A DNA stretch of 64,000 nucleotides from Rhodonellum sp041748555 (GTDB lineage: Bacteria > Bacteroidota > Bacteroidia > Cytophagales > Cyclobacteriaceae). The stretch spans positions 1-64,000 of the forward strand of contig JBGTDA010000043.1 in the NCBI GenBank assembly GCA_041748555.1, given 5' to 3'. The position numbers were made by a program, and so were the translations under genes. Under the pieces are notes generated by a model. The model saw only the letters and a program-made list of their open reading frames with translations, was not told the origin of the DNA and made no database searches. This document shows, one piece after another, positions 36,649 through 45,403 of this stretch; positions within the stretch are counted from its first letter, which is position 1; each line of letters begins with the position of its first letter.

Positions 36649-37613
36649 TGGCCGAACTGGGAACAGATATCGAAAAAGCCAAAGCTTTGTTGCAAAAAGG
36701 CGAACTGGTAGCGATACCAACGGAAACGGTCTATGGACTGGCCGCAAACGCTTTAAACCCCGATGCAGTAGCCAAAATTTTTGAAGTCAAACAAAGGCCG
36801 AGTTTTGATCCGCTTATCGTGCATGTTGGTTCGATTGAGCAGATTTCACGTTTCACAACAGGAATTCCAAGTCCACTGCGGAAACTTGCCGAAGCATTTT
36901 GGCCCGGGCCGCTTACACTCATTTTACCAAGAAAATCCAATATTCCGGACTTGGTTACCAGTGGATTGGAAACAGTTGCAGTGAGAATCCCAGACCATAG
37001 CATGACTAAGGCTCTGCTCAACATTCTGGATTTCCCACTTGCAGCACCCAGTGCGAATCCTTTTGGATATATCAGCCCAACAAAAGCGGGTCATGTCAAT
37101 GACCAACTGGGCAATAAAATCGATTATATATTAGACGGGGGGATTTGTGAGGTGGGATTGGAAAGCACCATTGTGGGAATGGAAGATGGTCAGGTCACAG
37201 TCCTAAGACTTGGTGGATTGGATATTTCTGAGATTGAAAAAGTAGTTGGGAGAGTTTCTGTTTCGATCCATTCCAGTAGCAATCCCAGATCTCCGGGAAT
37301 GTTAAAAAACCACTATGCTCCTACCAAACCTTTTGTGCTGGGAAAATTGGACGATCTGATTAATAGGTATGACCAGAAAGAGATTGATTTTGCTGTTCTT
37401 TCTTATGATAAAAAGTATCCAAACATTCCCGAATCCCGGCAATTTATTTTAAGTCCCTCAAGGGATTTGGCTGAAGCGGCAAAAAATCTGTTTGAAGGTA
37501 TGCGAATTTTGGATAAACTAGATGTTTCCGTAATTTTAGCAGAGCTTTTGCCTGAAGAGGGATTGGGAACCGCAATCAACGACAGGCTTAGGAGAGCAGC
37601 AGCAGACCATTAA
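36648..37613 (+). CDS. L-threonylcarbamoyladenylate synthase (Sua5/YrdC)
   Basis: 321 residues. The YrdC domain opens with KGELVAIPTETVYGLAANAL and has KIFEVKQRPSFDPLIVHV and SAPSANPFGYISPT-like AAPSANPFGYIS; the linker RSPGMLKNHYAPTKP is the hallmark of the longer Sua5 form, followed by a short C-terminal domain. It makes threonylcarbamoyl-AMP from Thr, bicarbonate and ATP for the t6A tRNA modification. The ATG at 36648 is 1 base into the upstream stop; an in-frame start at 36570 would lie inside the TPR gene and is rejected. Confidence 0.92.
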   Translation: MAELGTDIEKAKALLQKGELVAIPTETVYGLAANALNPDAVAKIFEVKQRPSFDPLIVHVGSIEQISRFTTGIPSPLRKLAEAFWPGPLTLILPRKSNIPDLVTSGLETVAVRIPDHSMTKALLNILDFPLAAPSANPFGYISPTKAGHVNDQLGNKIDYILDGGICEVGLESTIVGMEDGQVTVLRLGGLDISEIEKVVGRVSVSIHSSSNPRSPGMLKNHYAPTKPFVLGKLDDLINRYDQKEIDFAVLSYDKKYPNIPESRQFILSPSRDLAEAAKNLFEGMRILDKLDVSVILAELLPEEGLGTAINDRLRRAAADH

Positions 37614-37718
37614 TTTTGCAAATAGCATTTTCGCAAGTCGAACTTTTGCGTCAGAGTCCAAGCCTTAAACTCTTCGGGATATAAATTTTAAACTCATAAC
37701 CTTTTAAACGATTTAGAA

Positions 37719-38918
37719 ATGAACAAAAAAATAAAAAGTGTAGATAACCTCAATTTTGAAGGCAAAAAGGCCTTGGTTCGGGTAGATTTTAATGTCCCCT
37801 TGGATGATAAGCAGAATATTTCAGATGACAGCCGGATAAGAGCCGCTCTGCCAACTATTCATAAAATATTGGAAGATGGAGGAGCAGTCATTCTCATGTC
37901 CCATTTAGGACGGCCAAAAGGAGGACCTGAAGAAAAATATTCATTAAAACATGTTACCGAAAGTCTTCAAAACCTGATAGGAAAACCTGTTAAATTCGCC
38001 TCGGATTGTATTGGAGAGGAGGCGACAAAGTTGGCTTCTGAATTGAAATCCGGAGAAGTGTTGCTTCTTGAGAACCTGAGGTTTCATAAAGAAGAAGAAA
38101 AAGGTGATGAGGTATTTGCTAAAAAACTCTCAAAATTAGGTGATATTTATGTGAATGATGCCTTTGGAACGGCCCACAGAGCACATGCATCGACTTCTGT
38201 TATTGCTCAGTTTTTTGATACAAAAGCCAGTGGTTATCTCATGCAGGCCGAGTTGGAAAATGCCGATAAGGTGCTGGAGAATCCCGAAAGGCCTTACACT
38301 GCAATCATGGGAGGCGCAAAGGTTTCGGATAAAATCATGATAATCGAAATGCTGCTGGAGAAAGTGGACAACCTGATCATAGGTGGCGGAATGTCCTACA
38401 CTTTTGCAAAAGCACAGGGAGGAACCATCGGTGATTCGCTTTGCGAAGAAGACAAACTTGATTTCGTGCTTGGTCTTATTGATAAAGCCAAAGCCAAAGG
38501 AGTTAATCTGCTGCTGCCGGAAGATTCTATTATCTCTAAAGCATTCGCAAATGATGCGGAGCAAGGTGTCGCCAATAAAGGTGAGATTCCTGAAGGATGG
38601 ATGGGTCTGGATATCGGACCTGAAAGCCGTAAGAGATTTGCTGAAGTTATTAAGTCTTCTAAAACAATCCTTTGGAACGGCCCTATGGGAGTATTCGAAA
38701 TGGATAGTTTTGATAAAGGAACCAAAGCAGTGGCGGAAGCAGTGGTGGAGGCTACTAAAAACGGTGCATTTTCCCTTATCGGTGGTGGGGATTCAGCTTC
38801 GGCGGTAAATCAATTCGGTTTTGGAGATCAGGTTTCGTATGTGTCCACCGGCGGAGGTGCATTGCTGGAGCACATGGAAGGAAAAGAACTTCCTGGTGTA
38901 AAGGCGCTTCAACCTTGA
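37719..38918 (+). CDS. pgk: Phosphoglycerate kinase
   Basis: 399 residues, usual length. N-terminal substrate loop KALVRVDFNVPLD, MSHLGRPKGGPEEKYSL, LENLRFHKEEEKGDEVF, the hinge region and the C-terminal nucleotide site (WNGPMGVFEMDSFDKGT; IGGGDSASAVNQFG; STGGGALLEHMEGKELPG). Catalyses 1,3-bisphosphoglycerate + ADP to 3-phosphoglycerate + ATP in glycolysis. Single gene with its own upstream region and terminator. Confidence 0.97.
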   Translation: MNKKIKSVDNLNFEGKKALVRVDFNVPLDDKQNISDDSRIRAALPTIHKILEDGGAVILMSHLGRPKGGPEEKYSLKHVTESLQNLIGKPVKFASDCIGEEATKLASELKSGEVLLLENLRFHKEEEKGDEVFAKKLSKLGDIYVNDAFGTAHRAHASTSVIAQFFDTKASGYLMQAELENADKVLENPERPYTAIMGGAKVSDKIMIIEMLLEKVDNLIIGGGMSYTFAKAQGGTIGDSLCEEDKLDFVLGLIDKAKAKGVNLLLPEDSIISKAFANDAEQGVANKGEIPEGWMGLDIGPESRKRFAEVIKSSKTILWNGPMGVFEMDSFDKGTKAVAEAVVEATKNGAFSLIGGGDSASAVNQFGFGDQVSYVSTGGGALLEHMEGKELPGVKALQP

Positions 38919-38950
38919 TTTTCAATCAAAATCAATTCGATAGAAAAAAT

Positions 38951-38977
38951 AAGATCGGTTTAGCCGGTCTTTTTTTG
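38951..38977 (+). terminator. Terminator after pgk
   Basis: Stem AAGATCGG / CCGGTCTT (one G.U pair), 5-base loop, then a run of T. It lies 32 bases past the pgk stop and just before the palindrome array of the next gene. Confidence 0.8.
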
Positions 38978-38990
38978 TTCAAGCATTAAA

Positions 38991-39038
38991 AAAGTAACAT
39001 TTTGTAAGTAACATTTTGTTAGTAACAAAATGTTACTT
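38991..39038. promoter_or_regulatory. Palindrome plus half-site upstream of the AAA ATPase gene
   Basis: A perfect palindrome with 16-base arms (AAGTAACATTTTGTTA, centre G at 39022, then TAACAAAATGTTACTT) spans 39006-39038. A third copy of the half-site AAGTAACATTTTGT sits directly upstream at 38992-39005, in the same orientation. The array ends 12 bases before the ATG at 39051, a position that would block transcription or translation start. Likely an autoregulatory operator of the ATPase or of a DNA-binding partner. Confidence 0.6.
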
Positions 39039-39050
39039 ATTTTTATTAAA

Positions 39051-40178
39051 ATGAAAGCTGAAACACCATTTCCAACAACAGGATATACCGGTCCTGAAAA
39101 CTTTTGTGACAGACTTGATGAGACAAAAAAAATCATTGGCTTATTGGAGGGCGGACAATCCATTACCTTGATTTCAATTCGAAGATTAGGTAAAACAGCC
39201 TTGATCCGCCATGTTCAGCATCAGTTGAAGGGAAAATGGCTGACAGTTTATTTAGACATTTTAAACACGGAGAATTTCAATGATTTACTGAATGAATTGG
39301 CAACGGCTGTAGTTCAGGCGGTGCAGGAATCAACTTCCTTTGGTAAAAAAGCATGGAATTTTTTCCGATCCATACGACCAACCATTCAGTTCAACGATCT
39401 TTCAGGACTGCCAAGTTTAAGTTTTGAAGTTCAACCGGAAATAGCTAAACAAAATATCCAAGCAATATTTCATTTGCTTGAGGAGCAAAAGCTTCCGGTA
39501 GTGATTGCCATTGATGAATTTCAGCAGATTACAAACTATCCCGAGCAGCATGTGGATGCTTGGTTAAGGACTGTGATTCAGCAGCTGAACAATGTCAGTT
39601 TTATATTTTCGGGAAGTCAGCACCACATCATGACTGAATTGTTCAATAATCCTAAACGGCCTTTTTTCAGCAGCACGGGACTGCTGAGGCTTTCCAAGAT
39701 TGAGCAGGAGGATTATATTCGGTTTATTCAGGAGAAGTTTGACCTTTCCTCCAAAACCATATCAGGTCCAATTATAGAAGGGATGTTGAAATGGGCAGAT
39801 TCGCATACTTATTATGTGCAGGTGTTATGTAACAGAGTTTACCATAACGGGATAAAGAAAATAACAGAACTTGTTTGGAAAGCTGAGGCATACCGGATTC
39901 TTCAAGAGCAGGAACTTGCCTATTTTAATTTTCGAAATCTCCTTACAAAAAGTCAATGGGAATTATTGAAGGCAGTAGCACTGGAAGAGGTAGTCACTGC
40001 ACCGACTGCAAAAGAGTTTTTGAATACTTACAGTCTTGGCAGTTCCGCAGCAATCCTGCGTTCGATGGATTCGCTCATTCAAAAAGAAATGATATATTTT
40101 GATTACAATGAAGAAGGTAAGAAATTCTATAAAGTTGTGGATGTTTTTCTGATCCGTTGGTTTCAAAACAATGCCTGA
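39051..40178 (+). CDS. AAA ATPase (archaeal-ATPase-like, STAND-type) protein
   Basis: 375 residues from ATG 39051 (the in-frame 39030 start would read through the palindrome). P-loop ISIRRLGKTALIRHV carries the RRxGKT variant of the archaeal ATPase_2 family; Walker B VVIAIDEFQQIT; sensor FIFSGSQHHIM (about 193-203). The C-terminal 100 residues form a winged-helix-like region (LLTKSQWELLKAVALEEVVT, IQKEMIYFDYNEEGKKFY). Families of this kind are mobile, strain-specific and of unknown role. No partner gene with a nuclease domain is next to it. The palindrome array directly upstream suggests that it is self-regulated. Confidence 0.82.
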   Translation: MKAETPFPTTGYTGPENFCDRLDETKKIIGLLEGGQSITLISIRRLGKTALIRHVQHQLKGKWLTVYLDILNTENFNDLLNELATAVVQAVQESTSFGKKAWNFFRSIRPTIQFNDLSGLPSLSFEVQPEIAKQNIQAIFHLLEEQKLPVVIAIDEFQQITNYPEQHVDAWLRTVIQQLNNVSFIFSGSQHHIMTELFNNPKRPFFSSTGLLRLSKIEQEDYIRFIQEKFDLSSKTISGPIIEGMLKWADSHTYYVQVLCNRVYHNGIKKITELVWKAEAYRILQEQELAYFNFRNLLTKSQWELLKAVALEEVVTAPTAKEFLNTYSLGSSAAILRSMDSLIQKEMIYFDYNEEGKKFYKVVDVFLIRWFQNNA

Positions 40179-40257
40179 CCTATAAATTTTTTCTCAAACG
40201 ACATAGCTAATCTCAGCTTAAGTTCTATTTTTGATTCATATTTATAAAATGGTATAC

Positions 40258-40488
40258 ATGAAAAAACCTGTTTTTCTCTGTTTGATATTACTTGGTATGT
40301 TGGGTTGTCTTGAGGTTGAAAAGATAAAGCAAACCTGCACAGTTTTCCTAAAAGACGGGACAAAACTCGAAATCAAGGAGGATGTCCGCAAAAACAGGAA
40401 ATCAGGAACAATCACCTACCGTGACGAAGAGGGAAGATTATGGTCGTTATACCAAACGGCCTATGATAGTTTAATCTGTCCACAGTAG
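40258..40488 (+). CDS. Small lipoprotein
   Basis: 76 residues from MKKPVFLCLILLGMLGC with a clear lipobox LGMLGC (a further ATG lies 9 bases upstream). The mature 60 residues are strand-rich and charged (TVFLKDGTKLEIKED, TITYRDEEGRLWSLYQTAY). Function unknown; most likely a cell-envelope protein. It stands alone between the AAA gene and a long non-coding stretch. Confidence 0.6.
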   Translation: MKKPVFLCLILLGMLGCLEVEKIKQTCTVFLKDGTKLEIKEDVRKNRKSGTITYRDEEGRLWSLYQTAYDSLICPQ

Positions 40489-40919
40489 ATGATTGTTGAA
40501 TTTATTTTTTGAGATATTTAAATGTCCGCCCGTCCGAAATTCTCCCTGCCAGATTAGCCCAAAGCCAAAATCATAGCTGTTTCCCATTTCATCAATATGG
40601 CTTTTCATGTCATGATCTTCCTACTGAGACTTTTAAGAAAATTTTTTAATTAAGCCGGGTTAGGTATCCGGAGAGGAATTCAGTTCCGACTTATTGGCAT
40701 GCATGATATTCAGGTTAAATTTATCCGATTTAAGGCTAAATGTAAAAAGTACATATTGAATTTTATTAAATGGTAAAATTTATTTGTAGATTTCACGTCC
40801 TTAATTTGAGTTTGAGCTTTAAAGTCAGATTATTCCGGTATTAATGGACATTCCCCATTTATAATTGCTAAGTATTTTAAAATAACAATATTGTATATAT
40901 TTCCCCAAAATCACAAAGT
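40489..40919. other. 431-bp non-coding region upstream of the ThuA-fusion gene
   Basis: AT-rich, no gene supported on the plus strand. A 45-codon minus-strand frame from ATG 40608 to 40471 (MKSHIDEMGNSYDFGFGLIW...) is protein-like but overlaps the small lipoprotein gene; it may be a remnant. The last 100 bases, very AT-rich, should hold the promoter of the ThuA fusion gene. Confidence 0.4.
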
Positions 40920-43900
40920 ATGACCTCCCAAACCTATCTGAGAAAAAGTCTTTTCTTTTTCGCTTGCCTTCTATTGCTTTTTTCTTCCTGCAACAAAAGA
41001 TCAGGAGATCCTAAAGTGCTGGTGTTTTCCAAAACCGCAGGCTTTTACCATGAGTCCATCCCACAGGGTATTGCGGCCATTCAAAAATTGGGTGCTGAAA
41101 ACGGTTTTGATGTGGACACCACTTCAAACGCAACTGATTTCAACGAAGAAAATCTTGCCCAATATTCCGCTGTTATCTGGCTGAGTACCACAGGTGATGT
41201 GCTTGACCACTATCAGGAAGCGGATTTTGAGCGCTATATCCAAGCCGGTGGAGGCTATGTGGGTGTTCATGCCGCCGCTGATACCGAGTATCACTGGGGT
41301 TGGTACAACAGACTTGCAGGCGCCTACTTTGCCCATCACCCGGGCATCAATGATCCTCATCCCAATGTGCAGGATGCCAAAATCAATGTGACCGACAGGA
41401 ATCATTCAACAACCAGTTTCTTGCCCGAATCCTGGGATCGAAAAGATGAGTGGTACAGTTTCAAGAAGTTGAATCCGGATGTGAATGTACTGATGGAGCT
41501 TGATGAAGAAAGCTACCTCTCTAGTGTGAAAATGGGAGAACATCCAGCCGCTTGGTACCATGAATATGATGGTGGAAGGGCATTCTACACAGCCGGAGGA
41601 CATACCGCCGAATCCTACACTGAGGAACTCTTTCTCCGACATTTACTTGAAGGCATCAAATATGCCATCGGTGACAACAAAGAATTGGACTTCTCAAAAG
41701 CTAGGACCCAAAGATTACCGGAGGAAAACAGGTTCGAGAAGATATCGCTTGCTCTAGGAGGCTTAACAGAGCCAACAGAAATGACCATTCTCCCAAACCT
41801 GGATATATTGGTTGCGCAGCGGAGAGGAGAGGTGATGTTGTACAAAAACGGTGATTCTGCCGTAAGCGAGATAGCCAAACTCGATGTATACTGGAAAACA
41901 GAAGTTAAAGGCGTAAATGCAGAAGAGGGTTTGATGGGTATCCAGAAGGATCCGAATTTTGCTGAAAACGGTTATATCTATGCATTCTATAGTCCGGTAG
42001 GAAAAGAAGTGAACAGGCTGTCCCGCTTCAAATTTGCCAATGATCAATGGGATATGAATTCGGAGCAAATCATATTGGAGCTTTATTCCCAAAGGGATAT
42101 CTGCTGCCATACAGGGGGATCCATTGCTTTTGATAAAGATGGCTTGTTGTATTTATCTACAGGCGATAATTCCACACCTTTCAACCAATCCGATTCCAAA
42201 TATATAAACAGCGGATTCGCCCCATTGGATCAAAGAGAAGGCAATCAACAATTTGATGCCAGAAGAAGCTCGGGTAATGCCAATGATCTCAGAGGTAAAA
42301 TCCTGAGGATAAAAGTCAATGAAGATGGCAGCTACGACATACCCGACGGAAATCTTTATCCTGAAGGAACTGCTGATACACGACCTGAAATATATGTTCA
42401 GGGAAACAGGAATCCATATAGAATTGCTGTGGATCAAAAGACAGGATTTCTGTATTGGGGAGAGGTCGGACCTGATGCCAATGCCGACAGCTTGCAAACC
42501 CGTGGACCGAGAGGTTATGATGAGGTGAATCAGGCAAGACAGGCGGGTAATTTCGGCTGGCCTTATTTTGTGGGAAACAATTTTCCTTATATGGAATATA
42601 ATTATGAAACCGGAGAATCCGGAAAACCATTTGATCCTGCGGAACCAATTAATACTTCGGTGAACAACACAGGGGTTCAGAATTTGCCCCCCGCCCAACC
42701 TGCTTTCGTGTGGTATGATTATGCTAATTCCGAAAACTTTCCACAATTGGGAAGTGGTGGAAGGAATGCCATGGCGGGTCCGGTTTATTATACCGACATG
42801 TTTCCTATAGAGACGCGTATGCCGGATTATTATGACGGTAAATTTTTCATGTATGACTGGGTAAGAGATTGGATCAAAGTGGTGACCATGAAACCAAACG
42901 GTGATTATGATAAAATGGAGCCTTTCATGTCCACCACAAATTTCAACGCCATTATGGATATGGAAGTCGGTCCTGACGGAAAACTCTATATTTTGGAATA
43001 TGGAAAAGGCTGGTTTACCAAAAATCCTGATGCAGGTCTTTCAAGAATTGATTTTAATGACGGAAACAGGACACCTGTAGTAGCAAACCTTCAAGTGGAA
43101 AATACCTCAGGCGCATTGCCTTTAACAACTGTTTTCACAGTGGAAGCTACAGATCCAGAAAATGACCCCTTGACATACAACTGGGATCTGGGAAACGGTG
43201 AAACCAAAACCACACAAGAACCAAAATTGGAACATACTTTCAATGCAGTTGGCGATTATGATATTCATGTAACTGTCAGTGATCCTGACAAACTGAGTGC
43301 GAAAAGCGGTATAGTTTCCATCTATGCAGGCAATGTAGCTCCTGAGGTGAAGATTGAGATTCAGGGAAACCAAACATTTTATTTTCCTGATGTACCGGTT
43401 TCTTATGCTGTTTCTGTTTCGGATCCTGATGATGAAGCCGCTGCCCAAGACCTTTCCACATTATTCGTTTCGGCAGATTATATCTCAGGAGTGGATCAAG
43501 CTGAAGCCTCTCAAGGTCACCTGATCATGACGGAATCCATGATGGGGAAAAGTCTGATCAGTACTTTAACATGTAAAACCTGTCATAAGGAAGATGAAGT
43601 TTCTATAGGACCATCCTTTACAGAGGTGGCCAGAAAATACCGTAGAGATCCGAATGTGTCGGATTATCTGATCAATAAAATCCAGAAAGGGGGAGGCGGA
43701 ATCTGGGGAGAAACCGTCATGCCGGCCAACCCGGAACTCAAACACGGTGACGCTCGTAAAGTGGTAGCTTATATACTGTCCTTTGGAAGAAGAAATCAGG
43801 ACCAACAGGCTAGTTTACCGGCAAAAGGAACCGTAGAACCAACTTTGGATAAAGCTCCAACTGACGATGGGGTCCTGGTACTTTCAGCCAGCTTCACGGA

Positions 43901-44366
43901 TAGAGGTGGTGAAAACATCAAACCTTTAACCGGTAATTCCTCTTTAGCTTTAAGAAGTCCCAAAATCGGAATGGATAAAGCCAGGAATCTGGAGGGACTT
44001 TCGCTTATGAACTATGGTGGTCAAAGTCTTCTGCTTTTACCGGCTGAAGAGGCAAGTTTCAATCTTCCTGCAATGGATCTTACCGGTGTCAAATCCATTC
44101 AGCTTATGGGAGGTGGACAGGAAGCTACTCAATATGGATTTGTAGTGGAAATAAAGTTGGATGCTCCGGATGGAAAGAAATTAGGCGAGTCGGTTTTCAA
44201 GATTTCCGGTGAAGCAACAGGAGGCCCTGTAATGGGAATGTCCGTTCTTCCTATTGAGCCGGTTACAGACGGCAAGATGCACGAATTATTTGTGATTACC
44301 AGACCTGCCGATGAGCGGGAACAAGGAGTGGCCGCTTTGATGATGATGGAGCTGAAATCCAAATAA
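40920..44366 (+). CDS. ThuA / PQQ-type sugar dehydrogenase / PKD / cytochrome c fusion lipoprotein
   Basis: 1148 residues, exported as a lipoprotein (LLLFSSC lipobox about 20-24). Domains in order: ThuA-like glutamine amidotransferase fold (about 30-250; LVFSKTAGFYHESIPQGI, GVHAAADTEYHWGWY), GSDH/six-bladed propeller (about 270-710; EEGLMGIQKDPNFAENGYIY, LRGKILRIKVNEDGSY, EIYVQGNRNPYRIAVD), PKD (about 725-800), a class I cytochrome c with CKTCH at 885-889 and a methionine ligand candidate in GETVMPANPEL, and a C-terminal CBM6-like beta domain (about 990-1148). The layout suggests oxidation of a sugar or polysaccharide at the cell surface with electrons passed through the heme. Substrate unknown; this architecture recurs in Bacteroidota. 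Confidence 0.88.
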   Translation: MTSQTYLRKSLFFFACLLLLFSSCNKRSGDPKVLVFSKTAGFYHESIPQGIAAIQKLGAENGFDVDTTSNATDFNEENLAQYSAVIWLSTTGDVLDHYQEADFERYIQAGGGYVGVHAAADTEYHWGWYNRLAGAYFAHHPGINDPHPNVQDAKINVTDRNHSTTSFLPESWDRKDEWYSFKKLNPDVNVLMELDEESYLSSVKMGEHPAAWYHEYDGGRAFYTAGGHTAESYTEELFLRHLLEGIKYAIGDNKELDFSKARTQRLPEENRFEKISLALGGLTEPTEMTILPNLDILVAQRRGEVMLYKNGDSAVSEIAKLDVYWKTEVKGVNAEEGLMGIQKDPNFAENGYIYAFYSPVGKEVNRLSRFKFANDQWDMNSEQIILELYSQRDICCHTGGSIAFDKDGLLYLSTGDNSTPFNQSDSKYINSGFAPLDQREGNQQFDARRSSGNANDLRGKILRIKVNEDGSYDIPDGNLYPEGTADTRPEIYVQGNRNPYRIAVDQKTGFLYWGEVGPDANADSLQTRGPRGYDEVNQARQAGNFGWPYFVGNNFPYMEYNYETGESGKPFDPAEPINTSVNNTGVQNLPPAQPAFVWYDYANSENFPQLGSGGRNAMAGPVYYTDMFPIETRMPDYYDGKFFMYDWVRDWIKVVTMKPNGDYDKMEPFMSTTNFNAIMDMEVGPDGKLYILEYGKGWFTKNPDAGLSRIDFNDGNRTPVVANLQVENTSGALPLTTVFTVEATDPENDPLTYNWDLGNGETKTTQEPKLEHTFNAVGDYDIHVTVSDPDKLSAKSGIVSIYAGNVAPEVKIEIQGNQTFYFPDVPVSYAVSVSDPDDEAAAQDLSTLFVSADYISGVDQAEASQGHLIMTESMMGKSLISTLTCKTCHKEDEVSIGPSFTEVARKYRRDPNVSDYLINKIQKGGGGIWGETVMPANPELKHGDARKVVAYILSFGRRNQDQQASLPAKGTVEPTLDKAPTDDGVLVLSASFTDRGGENIKPLTGNSSLALRSPKIGMDKARNLEGLSLMNYGGQSLLLLPAEEASFNLPAMDLTGVKSIQLMGGGQEATQYGFVVEIKLDAPDGKKLGESVFKISGEATGGPVMGMSVLPIEPVTDGKMHELFVITRPADEREQGVAALMMMELKSK

Positions 44367-44441
44367 ATCGAAATAAGTCTCTGTTCTCAAGCCAATACTC
44401 TTATTGGAAAAGGATGTGAAGGTTTATTAACTGAAAATCAT

Positions 44442-44477
44442 AAAAAAGACCGCAACATACAAATGTTTCGGTCTTTT
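44442..44477. terminator. Long bidirectional terminator after the ThuA fusion gene
   Basis: Stem AAAAAAGACCG / CGGTCTTTTTT with an inner extension AACAT/ATGTT and a 4-base loop; T6 on both strands. It serves the fusion gene and the leftward NIPSNAP-like remnant. Confidence 0.85.
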
Positions 44478-44552
44478 TTATGTCCAATGATATTGTCTCA
44501 ACGGAATCCAGGTTCGACTTTCCGAAGGACTATTTCAAGTTGTTATATTTTC

Positions 44553-44777
44553 TTATCTGATCTTGATTATCGAAGCGGGGAAAAATCCAAAGCTTCTGCT
44601 GATACCGTTTTTTTCAAACAGACGAAGCGTATGGTCCTCAAATCTCTTGATCAAATCAGTCCTTTTCCCTTCATGGGCATGGTAGGTCCTCATCTCAAAA
44701 TATTCTGAAGAATTGTTCTGACTATTGGCATTGAACGTCAAAAACAGGGTAATCAATAGGCACGATAGTTTTCTCAT
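44553..44777 (-). pseudogene. Truncated NIPSNAP-family protein
   Basis: 74 codons: signal peptide MRKLSCLLITLFLTFNANSQ and then EYFEMRTYHAHEGKRTDLIK, which is the opening of the NIPSNAP ferredoxin-like fold. Family members here are about 250 residues, with two such domains, so only the first half-domain remains; the frame ends in a short unrelated tail (SFGFFPASIIKIR) and no matching continuation was found before the terminator 76 bases on. Likely an internal deletion. Confidence 0.7.
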
Positions 44778-44810
44778 AATGGATTTTATAACAGTGGATT
44801 GTTCAAATTA

Positions 44811-45209
44811 TTAATTTGATAAGTGTTGCTGCGGTGTTGGTCTGCTGGATTTATAACCACAATATGCAGAATAGGATAATACTGCAGCAATGATCAGGAG
44901 ACCAAGGGATTCTCTGGCTGTCTCCATTTCAGGCGTTTTCATGGTAAGGTCTTTTTGTTCCAATTCCTGAAAAATCCAGGAGGAAACGGATGCTGGAAAA
45001 AAATATACAGCTCCTGCCAAGCAGGCAATAATGACAACAGCTAAAGGAATCAAAGGATGTTTTCCCTTCACGGCAAGACCGCAGAATATCCCCGCTCCGA
45101 TATATATGCTGGCCCAAACTTCAGGGTCCGGATCATTGAATTGGGCGAATGCAAAAACAAGGAACACCAGACTCCAGAATATGAAGAAGTATTTGGGAAA
45201 TGATTTCAT
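44811..45209 (-). CDS. TMEM220-family membrane protein
   Basis: 132 residues with four hydrophobic segments (about 7-22, 31-47, 52-70, 100-115). The N-terminal segment FAFAQFNDPDPEVWASIYIG is the diagnostic sequence of the transmembrane 220 family. Function unknown in bacteria. It lies immediately upstream of the decayed NIPSNAP-like gene, 33 bp apart, and is divergent from the FAD oxidoreductase. Confidence 0.85.
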   Translation of the reverse strand: MKSFPKYFFIFWSLVFLVFAFAQFNDPDPEVWASIYIGAGIFCGLAVKGKHPLIPLAVVIIACLAGAVYFFPASVSSWIFQELEQKDLTMKTPEMETARESLGLLIIAAVLSYSAYCGYKSSRPTPQQHLSN

Positions 45210-45282
45210 TAGGTAGGGTTTATCTGTTTCGTTAAAGATAATAGAAGAACCGGAAAATATTCAAGAATATTTAGATGATGGG

Positions 45283-45299
45283 TTATCGAAAACCGATAA
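45283..45299. promoter_or_regulatory. Inverted repeat in a divergent promoter region
   Basis: TTATCG, 5-base spacer AAAAC, CGATAA, between the TMEM220 gene and the FAD oxidoreductase. Short (6-bp arms) and may be chance. Confidence 0.25.
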
Positions 45300-45403
45300 T
45301 TGAAAAAGGATGGATACGGATTTTTCTCCTAGTCATAACTTTGTACATTAAGTCCACCAAAATTATTTCACATGATAAAACTATCACCTAAATTGTTTTT
45401 AAT

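Noticed and set aside
40471..40608. Minus-strand 45-aa frame with a protein-like sequence
   Set aside because: It overlaps the lipoprotein gene end and has no recognisable family or neighbour; kept only as a possible remnant in the gap entry.
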